Shown piece by piece: positions 7,427 through 14,421 of a stretch of 23,942 bases of DNA. The notes under the pieces were generated by a model. It searched no databases and was not told where the DNA came from. It saw only the letters and a program-made list of their open reading frames with translations. Made by a program: the position numbers and the translations under genes. Each line of letters begins with the position of its first letter. Within the stretch, counting starts at the first letter, position 1. The stretch comes from Candidatus Altarchaeales archaeon WOR_SM1_86-2 (lineage in GTDB: Archaea; Altiarchaeota; Altiarchaeia; IMC4; MCBC01): assembly GCA_001723855.1 (NCBI GenBank), contig MCBC01000075.1:1-23942 (forward strand), in the 5' to 3' direction.

Positions 7427-7483
7427 TTTTAGTTTTGTTTATATTTTTTAAAGTTTAATTTTTTTGAATTTAGTATGTTATTA

Positions 7484-8359
7484 TCACTCGCATCCGCATC
7501 CGCCGTCATCACTGCATCCACCGCCGCATCCGCATCCGCATCCTCCAATGTGGCTGTTTGAGTGAAATGCCTGGGTGAACAGATCGTAGAAGTATGTTCC
7601 CGATAGGATTCCAACACCAAAAACTGCAACGACTAAAGCAGGGTCCATTCCTTCAGGAAACCTCTCATCTTTAATGGAATCCTTAACCAAATTAAAATTT
7701 TCTTCAATCTCTTTAAGGTATCTGCGACCGAGTCGTGTTGGAATCGCGTTTGGGCTTATGATGGTATAAAGTATGAATAATGAAACGATGAGGAGAATAA
7801 CAAGGAAAAGCACAGGATGGTTGTGTGTGATCCCAAGGTATATCTTGATTCCTCCTAAACCGACAAGGACAAGAGCCATCAATATGGTAGCTGTCCACGC
7901 ACGAGTATGATCTGCCGCAGTTCTGGCTAAGTGCAGATGTTCCAATTTCTGGTAAATTGGTTCAAGATACGCCTCTATTAGCGAACTAAGACCTTCATCT
8001 TGGAACATATCGCGAGGTTTTCTTGGTGTTTGCAGAAATTGATAAATTTCTTTCTCGATGGTTCCTTGGGATTTTTGGCTTGCTCCCATACATTTAATCT
8101 CCATATCCTCTCCCTCTCCTTTTATATCAACTAAATTTTGGACCCAGAAACTGAAAACTACTGTCTTTATCACTGATGCTCCACCACCACGCAGCGCCGC
8201 GATAGTTATAGGATCTAAATAGTTGATATCGGGAAGTGAATATTGGGCAGATCCATCTAAATTCGCCAATAACCAACCTGCACCGATGCATACAACTGCG
8301 GTACATATGAAGTACAATAGAAATACCTGTCCGGGAATTTGTAAGAGTGTTTCAATCAT
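7484..8359 (-). CDS. TIGR04222-like membrane protein with Gly/Cys-rich C-terminus
   Basis: A 291-residue, first gene of the minus-strand cluster. It has a membrane helix at about 10-33, then YLDPITIAALRGGGASVIKT, which matches the 'LdPyxiAyLrGG' core that I associate with the uncharacterised TIGR04222 family, whose members also end in Gly/Cys-rich sequence. A soluble helical region with KCMG, a helix pair at about 155-204, a soluble segment and a last helix at about 241-262 follow. The tail (about 272-291) has seven Cys in twenty residues (GGCGCGCGGGCSDDGGCGCE) and ends in the same GGCGCE as two downstream proteins. Such tails suggest metal binding, disulfide or thioether chemistry, or a processing signal. 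The function of the family is not known. A TATA box lies about 27 nt upstream, so the message is probably leaderless. Confidence 0.88.
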   Translation of the reverse strand: MIETLLQIPGQVFLLYFICTAVVCIGAGWLLANLDGSAQYSLPDINYLDPITIAALRGGGASVIKTVVFSFWVQNLVDIKGEGEDMEIKCMGASQKSQGTIEKEIYQFLQTPRKPRDMFQDEGLSSLIEAYLEPIYQKLEHLHLARTAADHTRAWTATILMALVLVGLGGIKIYLGITHNHPVLFLVILLIVSLFILYTIISPNAIPTRLGRRYLKEIEENFNLVKDSIKDERFPEGMDPALVVAVFGVGILSGTYFYDLFTQAFHSNSHIGGCGCGCGGGCSDDGGCGCE

Positions 8360-8380
8360 TTTTTGTTTTTATTTTACATT

Positions 8381-8390
8381 TATTTATATC
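8381..8390 (-). promoter_or_regulatory. TATA box for the Cys-tail cluster
   Basis: On the minus strand this reads GATATAAATA, centred about 27 nt upstream of the ATG at 8359. That is the spacing expected for a leaderless archaeal transcript. It would be the main promoter for the run of genes down to 2135. Confidence 0.6.
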
Positions 8391-8437
8391 TTATATTAAA
8401 TATATAGATTTTTATATTAATAAATACTTTATATTCA

Positions 8438-8462
8438 ATTTATATAGTCATATATAAATAAA
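8438..8462 (+). promoter_or_regulatory. TATA region for the metallophosphoesterase
   Basis: TTTATATAG (near 8440) and TATATAAATAA (8451-8461) lie 15-35 nt upstream of the ATG at 8475. The second is nearly identical to the sequence in front of the 5' remnant at 2071. Confidence 0.5.
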
Positions 8463-8474
8463 AAACAAACAAAA

Positions 8475-9227
8475 ATGAATTTGATACATATATCTGATCT
8501 GCACTGCGGAGCGAGGTTTGACGAAAAAGTTTTTAATACTGCAGCGGAAGAAATAAATGCATTGGACCCGGATGTAATTGTTGTTACATGCGATCTAACA
8601 GAGGAAGGTTACTTGAGCGAGTATCGTTTATTGATGGAACAGATAGCAAAACTTGATTGTGAAAAAGTAGTTATTGGGAACGGTAACCACGATATAAGCA
8701 TATTGGCTACTTGCTTTTCAACAAATTTTTTCCAATGAAAGGTCCGCACAGGGGAATCTTTGAGTTTGACGACTGTGTGATTATTATGCTCGGTACTGCT
8801 CGTCCTGATAGGGGAAGTGGTGAAGTAGGTTACCGTCAGATTCTCCGGATGGAGAAAAAATTAAAGGAATATGAAGATTAAATTTAAAGTTGTTGGGATG
8901 CATCACCACCTCATTCCCGTGCCGGATACCGGGATTGAAAGAAATACTGTGTTTGATGCAGGTAATGTTCTCATGTCATTGACCCAGAATAATGTTGATT
9001 TGGTGCTGTGCGGGCACAAACACCACCCATGGAAGTGAGATATAGACAAGATACCGGTTATACACGCCGGAACTCTGTCGTGTGATAAATTCAGGGGGTT
9101 CTTTGCCAACTCGTACAATATAATTAGAATAAAGCAGAGCAGGATCAATGCAAAAGTTAAGATCGTGGGCTGTGAAACATTGGAATTTGATGAGATACTT
9201 GAGGGATATAAAAAGCTGGATTGGTGA
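8475..9227 (+). pseudogene. Calcineurin-type metallophosphoesterase, broken
   Basis: All five metal-site blocks of a binuclear metallophosphoesterase can be read, but in different frames. Frame 1 from ATG 8475 gives LIHISDLHCGARFD, VTCDLTEEG (the usual GD is CD) and GNGNHD, then ends at 8738. A second frame gives HIGYLLF...PMKGPHRGIFEFDDCVIIMLGTARPDRG and stops near 8881. A third gives GMHHHLIPVPDTG and LVLCGHKHHPW. That frame is cut by a TGA at 9036-9038 and then resumes with IDKIPVIHAGTLSCDKFRGFFANSYNIIRI to a final TGA at 9225-9227. So there are two frameshifts (near 8700 and 8880) and one nonsense codon. Intact relatives of about 250 residues hydrolyse phosphodiesters or monoesters. It is unlikely to be functional unless the lesions are sequencing errors. 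Confidence 0.88.
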
Positions 9228-9261
9228 TTATTAAATAAGATCTACATATACATGAATAAAG

Positions 9262-9591
9262 ATGAATGTAAAACTAAGATTATGGATTGAAAAGGACAAT
9301 AAACCGGTCTTTGGAGATGGAAGATACGAATTACTTCGCTTGATTGGCAAGAATGGCTCCATAAACAAAGCCGCAAAGGAATTGAAAATGTCCTACCGGA
9401 AAGCATGGGGCGATGTGAAATTAATGGAGCAACGACTTGGAGTTAAACTTGTTGAAACAAAGACCGGGGGAAAATCAGGAGGTGGAGCGAAACTTACTCC
9501 CGAGGCGCATGAATTTCTTGAAAAATATGATGAGTTCAGAAGAGATGTTGATGGGATGATTAATGATAAATTCAGGGGTGTTTTTGATTAA
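9262..9591 (+). CDS. ModE-type winged-helix regulator (DNA-binding domain only)
   Basis: A 109-residue protein matching the N-terminal DNA-binding domain of ModE, with no C-terminal molybdate-binding (MOP/TOBE) domain. Recognisable blocks are FGDGRYELLRLIGKNGSINKA (helix 1 and the start of the turn), AAKELKMSYRKAWGDVKLMEQRLG (recognition helix; 'SYRKAW' is diagnostic) and ETKTGGKSGGGAKLTPEAHEFL (the wing). It sits directly upstream of tupABC on the same strand, 86 nt before tupA, so it most likely controls tungstate or molybdate uptake. How it senses the oxyanion without the binding domain is unclear; a separate protein or the C-terminal part of TupC may do so. Confidence 0.92.
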   Translation: MNVKLRLWIEKDNKPVFGDGRYELLRLIGKNGSINKAAKELKMSYRKAWGDVKLMEQRLGVKLVETKTGGKSGGGAKLTPEAHEFLEKYDEFRRDVDGMINDKFRGVFD

Positions 9592-9631
9592 AATCAGTTA
9601 TTCCTTTTTATATGCAAATGTAATTTTTAAT

Positions 9632-9655
9632 CGTTATGTTTTTAAAGATATAATG
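9632..9655 (+). promoter_or_regulatory. Candidate operator overlapping the tupA TATA box
   Basis: The imperfect inverted half-sites CGTTAT (9632-9637) and ATAATG (9650-9655) surround a TTTTTAAAG stretch that is about 35 nt before the tupA ATG and could be its TATA box. ModE-type proteins bind inverted GTTAT-like half-sites. This is an inference from position and weak symmetry only. Confidence 0.3.
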
Positions 9656-9677
9656 TAACTGATTTAAAAAAATAAAA

Positions 9678-10616
9678 ATGACTAAAAAAAATTTTAAAAA
9701 TTTAGGGATTTTAGCCATTATAGGAGCGCTCCTGATCGGAGTTGTAGCATTGAGTGGCTGCATCAATGAAGAAAGTTCAAGCAAATGCCCGCAGTGCCCG
9801 CAGTGCAAGGAATGCACCCCCTGCCCAACCACAACCGGGGAAACAAAATACATAACGCTTTCAACAACCACTTCAACCGAAAACTCAGGTCTTTTGAAGG
9901 TTCTTAACGCGCCATTCGAAAAGAAACACAACATAAAAATTAAAGTAATACCCGAAGGAACGGGTAAAGCATTAAAGACCGCGGAATTAGGGGGGTCGGA
10001 CGTTGTTATGGTGCATGCAAGAAGCAGTGAGGATGATTTTATTGCAGCAGGTCATGGAGTAAACCGCAGGGATTTGATGCACAACGACTTTGTGATACTG
10101 GGACCCGCAGATGATCCTGCAGGCATCAAGGGGATGACCAACGCAAGCGAGGCATTCAAAAAGATTTCGGAAAGTAAATCAAATTTCTTTTCGAGAGGCG
10201 ATGAATCGGGAACCCATACAAAGGAAAAGATAATCTGGGCAGCATCCGGGGTGGAACCCGCAGGCACCGGGTATAAGTCGGTGGGCAAGGGAATGGGCGA
10301 CACAATAGTTATGGCAAACCAGCAAACCGGTTACACACTTTCCGACAGGGGGACTTACCTTTCAATGAAGGATGAAATCAGTCTCGTGGTGCTTGCCGAA
10401 GGAGACCTGATACTCTACAACCCTTACGGGGTGATTGCCGTGAATCCGGCGAAATTCCCGGATAAAGGGGGCGAATACGAACTTGTTATGCTTTACATCG
10501 GCTATCTTACATCGCCTGAGGGGCAGAAGATAATAAGGGACTACGGGAAGGAGGAATTTGGGGAGCCGTTGTTTTTCCCTGATGCAGTCCCTGAAGAAGT
10601 GCTTGCGGATATGTAA
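9678..10616 (+). CDS. tupA: Tungstate ABC transporter substrate-binding lipoprotein TupA
   Basis: A 312-residue periplasmic-type binding protein. The signal peptide ends in a lipobox (VALSGC, Cys 28), so it is membrane-anchored. A Cys-Pro-rich spacer follows, with Cys at 37, 40, 43, 46 and 49. The binding domain opens with TLSTTTSTENSGLL (about 61-73), the TupA signature whose Thr/Ser residues grip the oxyanion. It continues with VIPEGTGKALKTAELGGSDVVMVHA, FVILGPADDPAGI, SRGDESGTHTKEK and SDRGTYL, all conserved in TupA. It captures tungstate outside the membrane and delivers it to TupB; tungsten is needed for enzymes such as aldehyde ferredoxin oxidoreductase and W-formylmethanofuran dehydrogenase. 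Together with tupB and tupC it forms an operon under the upstream ModE-type regulator. Molybdate specificity is less likely given the Tup-type motifs. Confidence 0.95.
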   Translation: MTKKNFKNLGILAIIGALLIGVVALSGCINEESSSKCPQCPQCKECTPCPTTTGETKYITLSTTTSTENSGLLKVLNAPFEKKHNIKIKVIPEGTGKALKTAELGGSDVVMVHARSSEDDFIAAGHGVNRRDLMHNDFVILGPADDPAGIKGMTNASEAFKKISESKSNFFSRGDESGTHTKEKIIWAASGVEPAGTGYKSVGKGMGDTIVMANQQTGYTLSDRGTYLSMKDEISLVVLAEGDLILYNPYGVIAVNPAKFPDKGGEYELVMLYIGYLTSPEGQKIIRDYGKEEFGEPLFFPDAVPEEVLADM

Positions 10617-10647
10617 TTTTTAAAAAATTAAAGATAATTATTAGATC

Positions 10648-11385
10648 ATGGGAAGCGCGGATTTCCTGGTTGAAGGAGCAGTAAAAGCACTGGAACTTAT
10701 ATTTTCAGGGGACACGTATGTCTGGAGCATTGTTGCAGTATCCCTTGAGGTTTCAGGAAGTGCGGTGCTTCTTGCAGCAATAACCGGAATCCTGCTTGCG
10801 CTCTTACTTTCATTTACCGCTTTTAAAGGAAAAAGCATAATTATTGCATTTATAAACGCAGGCATGGGAACTCCTCCTGTTGTTGCGGGTCTTTTTGTTT
10901 TCCTGATGCTTGTTTCAGCAGGTCCCTTTGGTTTCCTTAAATGGATATTCACGCCGCAGGCAATGATAATCGCGCAATTCTTTCTTGTAACGCCAATTAT
11001 CACAGGAATAAGCATTGCTGCAATAGAAGCAGTTGACTCCCGTATAAAGGATACGGCATACACACTCGGGGCTAAAACACTTGATTTAGCGGTTGTCGTT
11101 GTCAGGGAAGCCAGGTTCGGGATAATAACTGCCGTTCTTGCCGGCTTTGGGAGAGCAATAGCGGAAGTCGGTGCGATATACATCGCAGGAGGAAATATCG
11201 CGTTCTGGGATGCTGAACTGGATACCTACACTTCATATACAAGAACTCTCACGACAGCAATCGTTCTTGAAACAAGCAAGGGGGAGGTATCAACATCCAT
11301 TGCACTTGGAATAATAATTCTCGGAATCGCGCTTATTGTTAATTTAATGACTAATTTTTTCCAGGGTAAATCAAAATACAGGTAA
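10648..11385 (+). CDS. tupB: Tungstate ABC transporter permease TupB
   Basis: A 245-residue inner-membrane permease with about five to six hydrophobic segments. The ABC-contact EAA loop is visible as DTAYTLGAKTLDLAVVVVRE followed by GFGRAIAEVGA, which docks on the TupC ATPase. The MGTPPVVAGLFVFLML block near residue 72 is typical of the tungstate-specific permeases. It starts 31 nt after the tupA stop and ends 6 nt before the tupC start, so the three genes are co-transcribed. Two copies are expected to form the channel. Confidence 0.94.
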   Translation: MGSADFLVEGAVKALELIFSGDTYVWSIVAVSLEVSGSAVLLAAITGILLALLLSFTAFKGKSIIIAFINAGMGTPPVVAGLFVFLMLVSAGPFGFLKWIFTPQAMIIAQFFLVTPIITGISIAAIEAVDSRIKDTAYTLGAKTLDLAVVVVREARFGIITAVLAGFGRAIAEVGAIYIAGGNIAFWDAELDTYTSYTRTLTTAIVLETSKGEVSTSIALGIIILGIALIVNLMTNFFQGKSKYR

Positions 11386-11391
11386 ATCAAA

Positions 11392-12450
11392 ATGAAAAAG
11401 AATATAATTGAAATTTCAAATTTAAACAAAAATTACGACGGCAAGCAGGTGCTTAAAAACATAAACCTGAATGTGACGGAGGGTGAAATCTTTGCCGTGA
11501 TCGGACCCAGCGGCGCAGGGAAAACCACCATCCTGAGGATCATAAACATGCTTGACAAACCAACATCAGGAAAGATTTTCTTTAACAACCGGGACTACAA
11601 TAACCGCAACCGCTTGAAAACTCGCAGGAAGATGGTTCTGCTTTTCCAGGATACTGGAGTTATGAGCGGGAGTGTCTATGACAATGTTTCTTATGGTCTT
11701 AAAATCAGGGGTGTGGATAAGACGGAAATTAAGGAAAAAGTGGCGAATGCTCTTAGAGAGATGGGTATTGAAAGTTACGGAAAAAGGGATGTTAAAACCC
11801 TGTCGGGTGGTGAAAAACAGAGGATGGCATTTGCCCGCGCAACCGTATTTAACCCGGAACTGATTCTGTTGGATGAGCCGACAGCAAATCTTGATCCAAA
11901 AAATGTTGGTGTTGTGGAAAAAATAATAAAGAAAATCAACAAAAGTAATACAACAATTATCATGTCAACTCACCGATTTGAAGAAGCAATATCCCTTGCA
12001 GACAGGATCGCGGTCATCTGCAGGGGGGAAATCCTCCAGGTTGGAGCCCCTGAGGAGATATTCAGGAAACCGACGTCAAAACAGGTTGCGGAGTTCATTG
12101 GACTGGAGAATTTATTTGAAGGAGTGAGCACAATAAAAGAGGGAATTTCAGAAATTTATATTAATAAAATTAAAGTTTATGCAACATCCGGAAAAGAAGG
12201 AAAAGTAAAAGTAGTAATACACCCCGAGGACGTAATTGTTTCGAGGGAAAAGATTGTCTCGTCTGCAAGAAACACTTTCAAGGGCAAAATTGTTGAAATT
12301 TCAGATAAAGGAGTGTTGGTTAAAGTCGTGGTGGATGTAGGGATTCCAATAATAACTTTAGTCATGCGCAGATCTTTTGAAGAATTGAATTTAAATATTA
12401 ATTCAAAGGTTTATGTTTCGTTTAAGATGTCTTGCGTGCATGTATTTTAA
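11392..12450 (+). CDS. tupC: Tungstate ABC transporter ATPase TupC
   Basis: A 352-residue ATPase. The nucleotide-binding domain fills about 1-240, with Walker A GPSGAGKTT (38-46), the Q-loop region LLFQDTG, signature LSGGEKQRMAFARA, Walker B ILLDEPTANLD and switch His STHRFEE. The remaining 110 residues form an extra C-terminal domain (KVVIHPEDVIVSR... then GKIVEISDKGVLVKVVVDVG) with the look of the TOBE/MOP-type oxyanion-binding fold of molybdate ATPases. That domain could provide regulation by intracellular tungstate. It is the last gene of the operon; the DNA after it is a metallophosphoesterase remnant, not another transporter gene. Confidence 0.93.
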   Translation: MKKNIIEISNLNKNYDGKQVLKNINLNVTEGEIFAVIGPSGAGKTTILRIINMLDKPTSGKIFFNNRDYNNRNRLKTRRKMVLLFQDTGVMSGSVYDNVSYGLKIRGVDKTEIKEKVANALREMGIESYGKRDVKTLSGGEKQRMAFARATVFNPELILLDEPTANLDPKNVGVVEKIIKKINKSNTTIIMSTHRFEEAISLADRIAVICRGEILQVGAPEEIFRKPTSKQVAEFIGLENLFEGVSTIKEGISEIYINKIKVYATSGKEGKVKVVIHPEDVIVSREKIVSSARNTFKGKIVEISDKGVLVKVVVDVGIPIITLVMRRSFEELNLNINSKVYVSFKMSCVHVF

Positions 12451-12467
12451 CCAACCGGAAATAAACC

Positions 12468-12626
12468 ATATCATGCGATAAATACAGGGTCTTCCCTGCC
12501 AATTCATACGCTATAATTAAAATAAAGCAGAGCAGGATCGATGCAAAGGCTAAGATCGTGAGTGGAGAAACAGCGGGGTTTGATAAAGTACTTGAGGGGT
12601 ATAAAAATCTGGATTGGCGGGCGTAG
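12468..12626 (+). pseudogene. 3' remnant of a second metallophosphoesterase copy
   Basis: An open stretch of 52 codons ending at TAG 12624-12626 aligns without gaps to the C-terminus of the metallophosphoesterase at 8475-9227. Shared blocks are SCDK-R-F-ANSY-II-IKQSRI-AK-KIV, then FD--LEGYK-LDW, about 35 of 50 residues by eye. The two copies have drifted at many synonymous and some replacement sites, so the duplication is old. There is no start codon and nothing of the N-terminal metal sites remains upstream, where the tupC stop lies 18 nt away. Confidence 0.85.
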
Positions 12627-12666
12627 TTATTTCTTTTTATTTACACTGTTTACTATATATTACCAT

Positions 12667-12678
12667 ATATTTATAAAA
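12667..12678 (+). promoter_or_regulatory. TATA box for the AbrB-PhoU gene
   Basis: ATTTATAAAAAG is centred about 30 nt upstream of the ATG at 12704. This is the spacing for a leaderless archaeal transcript. Confidence 0.6.
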
Positions 12679-12703
12679 AGAATATATTCAAAAATAAGAA
12701 AAC

Positions 12704-13705
12704 ATGGAAATAAGAAAAGTTCAACTTACGGGAAGTTCATCCTATGTTATTACGCTTCCGAAGGAATGGATAACATCGCATGGTATAAAGAAAAATGATC
12801 CCCTGGGGATAATCGTTCAACCAGACGGAACGCTTTTGATTACCTGGAAAACAAAGGGCAAGCAAATTCATAGGACAAAAGAATTTTATGTGGATGACAT
12901 AGATGATGCAACTTATTTATTTCGCCTTCTGGTTAGTGCATACATAAACGGATATTCAACCGTTATAATAAAATCAAAAGAAAGAATTAAATCGTTTGTA
13001 AGGGAATGTGCCATAAATTTTACACAAACAGCCATAGGTCCCGAAATAATAGAGGAAACCATTAAGTCAATTACAATTAAGGATTTACTTAATCCCGCGG
13101 AAATGCCTTTTGATAAAACAATCAAACGAATGTATATCCTTGCGAGAACGATGCATGAGGATGCGATAACCGCATTAAAGAAGAAAAACAAATCCCTGGC
13201 GGGGGATATTGAGCCAAGGGACCGTGATGTTGACCGGCTGCACTGGCTAATCTCCCGGCAATTCAATATTTTATTAAAAGACATGACCTTATCTGAAAGG
13301 ATGAACATTACACAGGACGAAGCCACCTACCTTTTTCTAATGAGCAGATTAATTGAAAGGATTGGAGATCACGGAGTTAAAATAGCAAAGAATGTACCTG
13401 TCCTTATTGATAAAAAAGTGAATGCGGAAATGATTGAAATGATTGCTTCCGCAAGTAACAATTCATTAAAAATTTTCACATCTGCGATAGATGCATGGGG
13501 TAATAAAGATATAAAAGGAGCCAATGAAAATATCGAATCAATAAAGAATCTCGTTTCATCATGCGAGGAAATCAACAATAATGCATTAAATGTAAAGGGC
13601 ATGTCCTCTATATCTACAGGTTACATAGCCGAGAGTATAAGAAGAACCGGAGAGTACTCAGCAGATATATCTGAACTTTTACTTAATCATCTCGTCAAGG
13701 AATAA
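12704..13705 (+). CDS. Phosphate uptake regulator, AbrB + PhoU domains
   Basis: A 333-residue archaeal phosphate regulator. The first 45 residues are an AbrB/SpoVT-type DNA-binding domain (RKVQLTGSSSYVITLPKEWI, then GIKKNDPLGIIV and GTLLI). The rest is helical, with two PhoU-like three-helix bundles: the first with HEDAITAL and DRDVDRLHWLISRQF, and the PhoU motif SRLIERIGDHGVKIAKNV (about 215-232), whose Glu/Asp residues bind metal in family members. The AbrB domain makes it a likely direct transcription factor for nearby phosphate genes, unlike bacterial PhoU, which works through PhoR. It converges on the DUF47-PiT pair, with only 7 nt between the stop codons. Confidence 0.9.
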   Translation: MEIRKVQLTGSSSYVITLPKEWITSHGIKKNDPLGIIVQPDGTLLITWKTKGKQIHRTKEFYVDDIDDATYLFRLLVSAYINGYSTVIIKSKERIKSFVRECAINFTQTAIGPEIIEETIKSITIKDLLNPAEMPFDKTIKRMYILARTMHEDAITALKKKNKSLAGDIEPRDRDVDRLHWLISRQFNILLKDMTLSERMNITQDEATYLFLMSRLIERIGDHGVKIAKNVPVLIDKKVNAEMIEMIASASNNSLKIFTSAIDAWGNKDIKGANENIESIKNLVSSCEEINNNALNVKGMSSISTGYIAESIRRTGEYSADISELLLNHLVKE

Positions 13706-13712
13706 TTCTTTT

Positions 13713-14399
13713 TCATTTAGCAATCATCGTCCTCAACTGATCTCCCGAGTCCTCGGCATAATCCGCCACCGCATCGATTTCATTGATAATGCGGATTAAA
13801 AACCAGATACTCAATGGATCCAACTTTTCTTCAATCTCAAACAACTTCTTTGACATCTTTAACTGCAGTTCATCCGCTTTCCATTCATGATGGTCAACCT
13901 TATTTATCAACTTTAACATTTTATCGTGCTCCTTTCTCCCGAAAGATGTTTCAAGCAGCCTGTTTAATTCAGAATACGCTACTTCCAATGCATCTACTGC
14001 CGATTTTACAGAATCTACAAACTCCAGCAAATCATCCCTGATTTCTTCCGGAACTTTAGTCCTTCGGATCTGTATCAAGTGAGCGGCATCCTCTACTTTA
14101 TCAGCTATGGTATCCTGTTTTTTCAAAAATGATAATATATCGCCCCTGTCAACCTGCATAAACAATCTCCTCGGCAAATGGATCCTTATATCCGTCTTTA
14201 CCTTATCAGCCTCATGCTCCAGATTAGATATCTTATTTGCCAGTTCCTCAACCCTATCATAATCCTCTGCGATAAACGCTTCCACCAACGGCCTTAACTC
14301 GTCTGCACACTCATTGACCTTCTCTATATGCTTGTGTAAAGGCATGTAAGGTGTTTTTCCGAATAAATCCCCGACCGGTATTCTCTCAAAAATCGCCAT
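13713..14399 (-). CDS. DUF47 (PhoU-like) accessory protein of the PiT transporter
   Basis: A helical, PhoU-like protein of 228 residues. The start is set at ATG 14399 (MAIFERIPVGDLFGKTPYMP) because the broken paralogue at 1279-1964 begins at the same point and family members begin this way. The upstream ATG at 14429 would add ten residues and overlap the pit stop. Recognisable features are the HEADKVKTDIRIHLP segment, GDILSFLKKQDTIADKVEDAA with its acidic metal-binding pattern, and the C-terminal IRIINEIDAVADYAEDSGD. DUF47 genes are almost always next to pit genes and are thought to regulate or assist low-affinity phosphate transport. Here it follows pit by 22 nt on the same strand, so they form an operon. 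Confidence 0.92.
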   Translation of the reverse strand: MAIFERIPVGDLFGKTPYMPLHKHIEKVNECADELRPLVEAFIAEDYDRVEELANKISNLEHEADKVKTDIRIHLPRRLFMQVDRGDILSFLKKQDTIADKVEDAAHLIQIRRTKVPEEIRDDLLEFVDSVKSAVDALEVAYSELNRLLETSFGRKEHDKMLKLINKVDHHEWKADELQLKMSKKLFEIEEKLDPLSIWFLIRIINEIDAVADYAEDSGDQLRTMIAK

Positions 14400-14421
14400 T
14401 TTTATTATTTTTATTATTAGA

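Noticed and set aside
7429..7629. 66-codon minus-strand frame rich in Ala/Asp
   Set aside because: It is the shadow of the Gly/Cys codons (GGATGCGGATGC) in the tail of the 291-residue protein, read in another frame.
10641..11183. 180-codon minus-strand frame opposite tupB
   Set aside because: It mirrors the tupB reading frame; tupB has clear family motifs and operon context.
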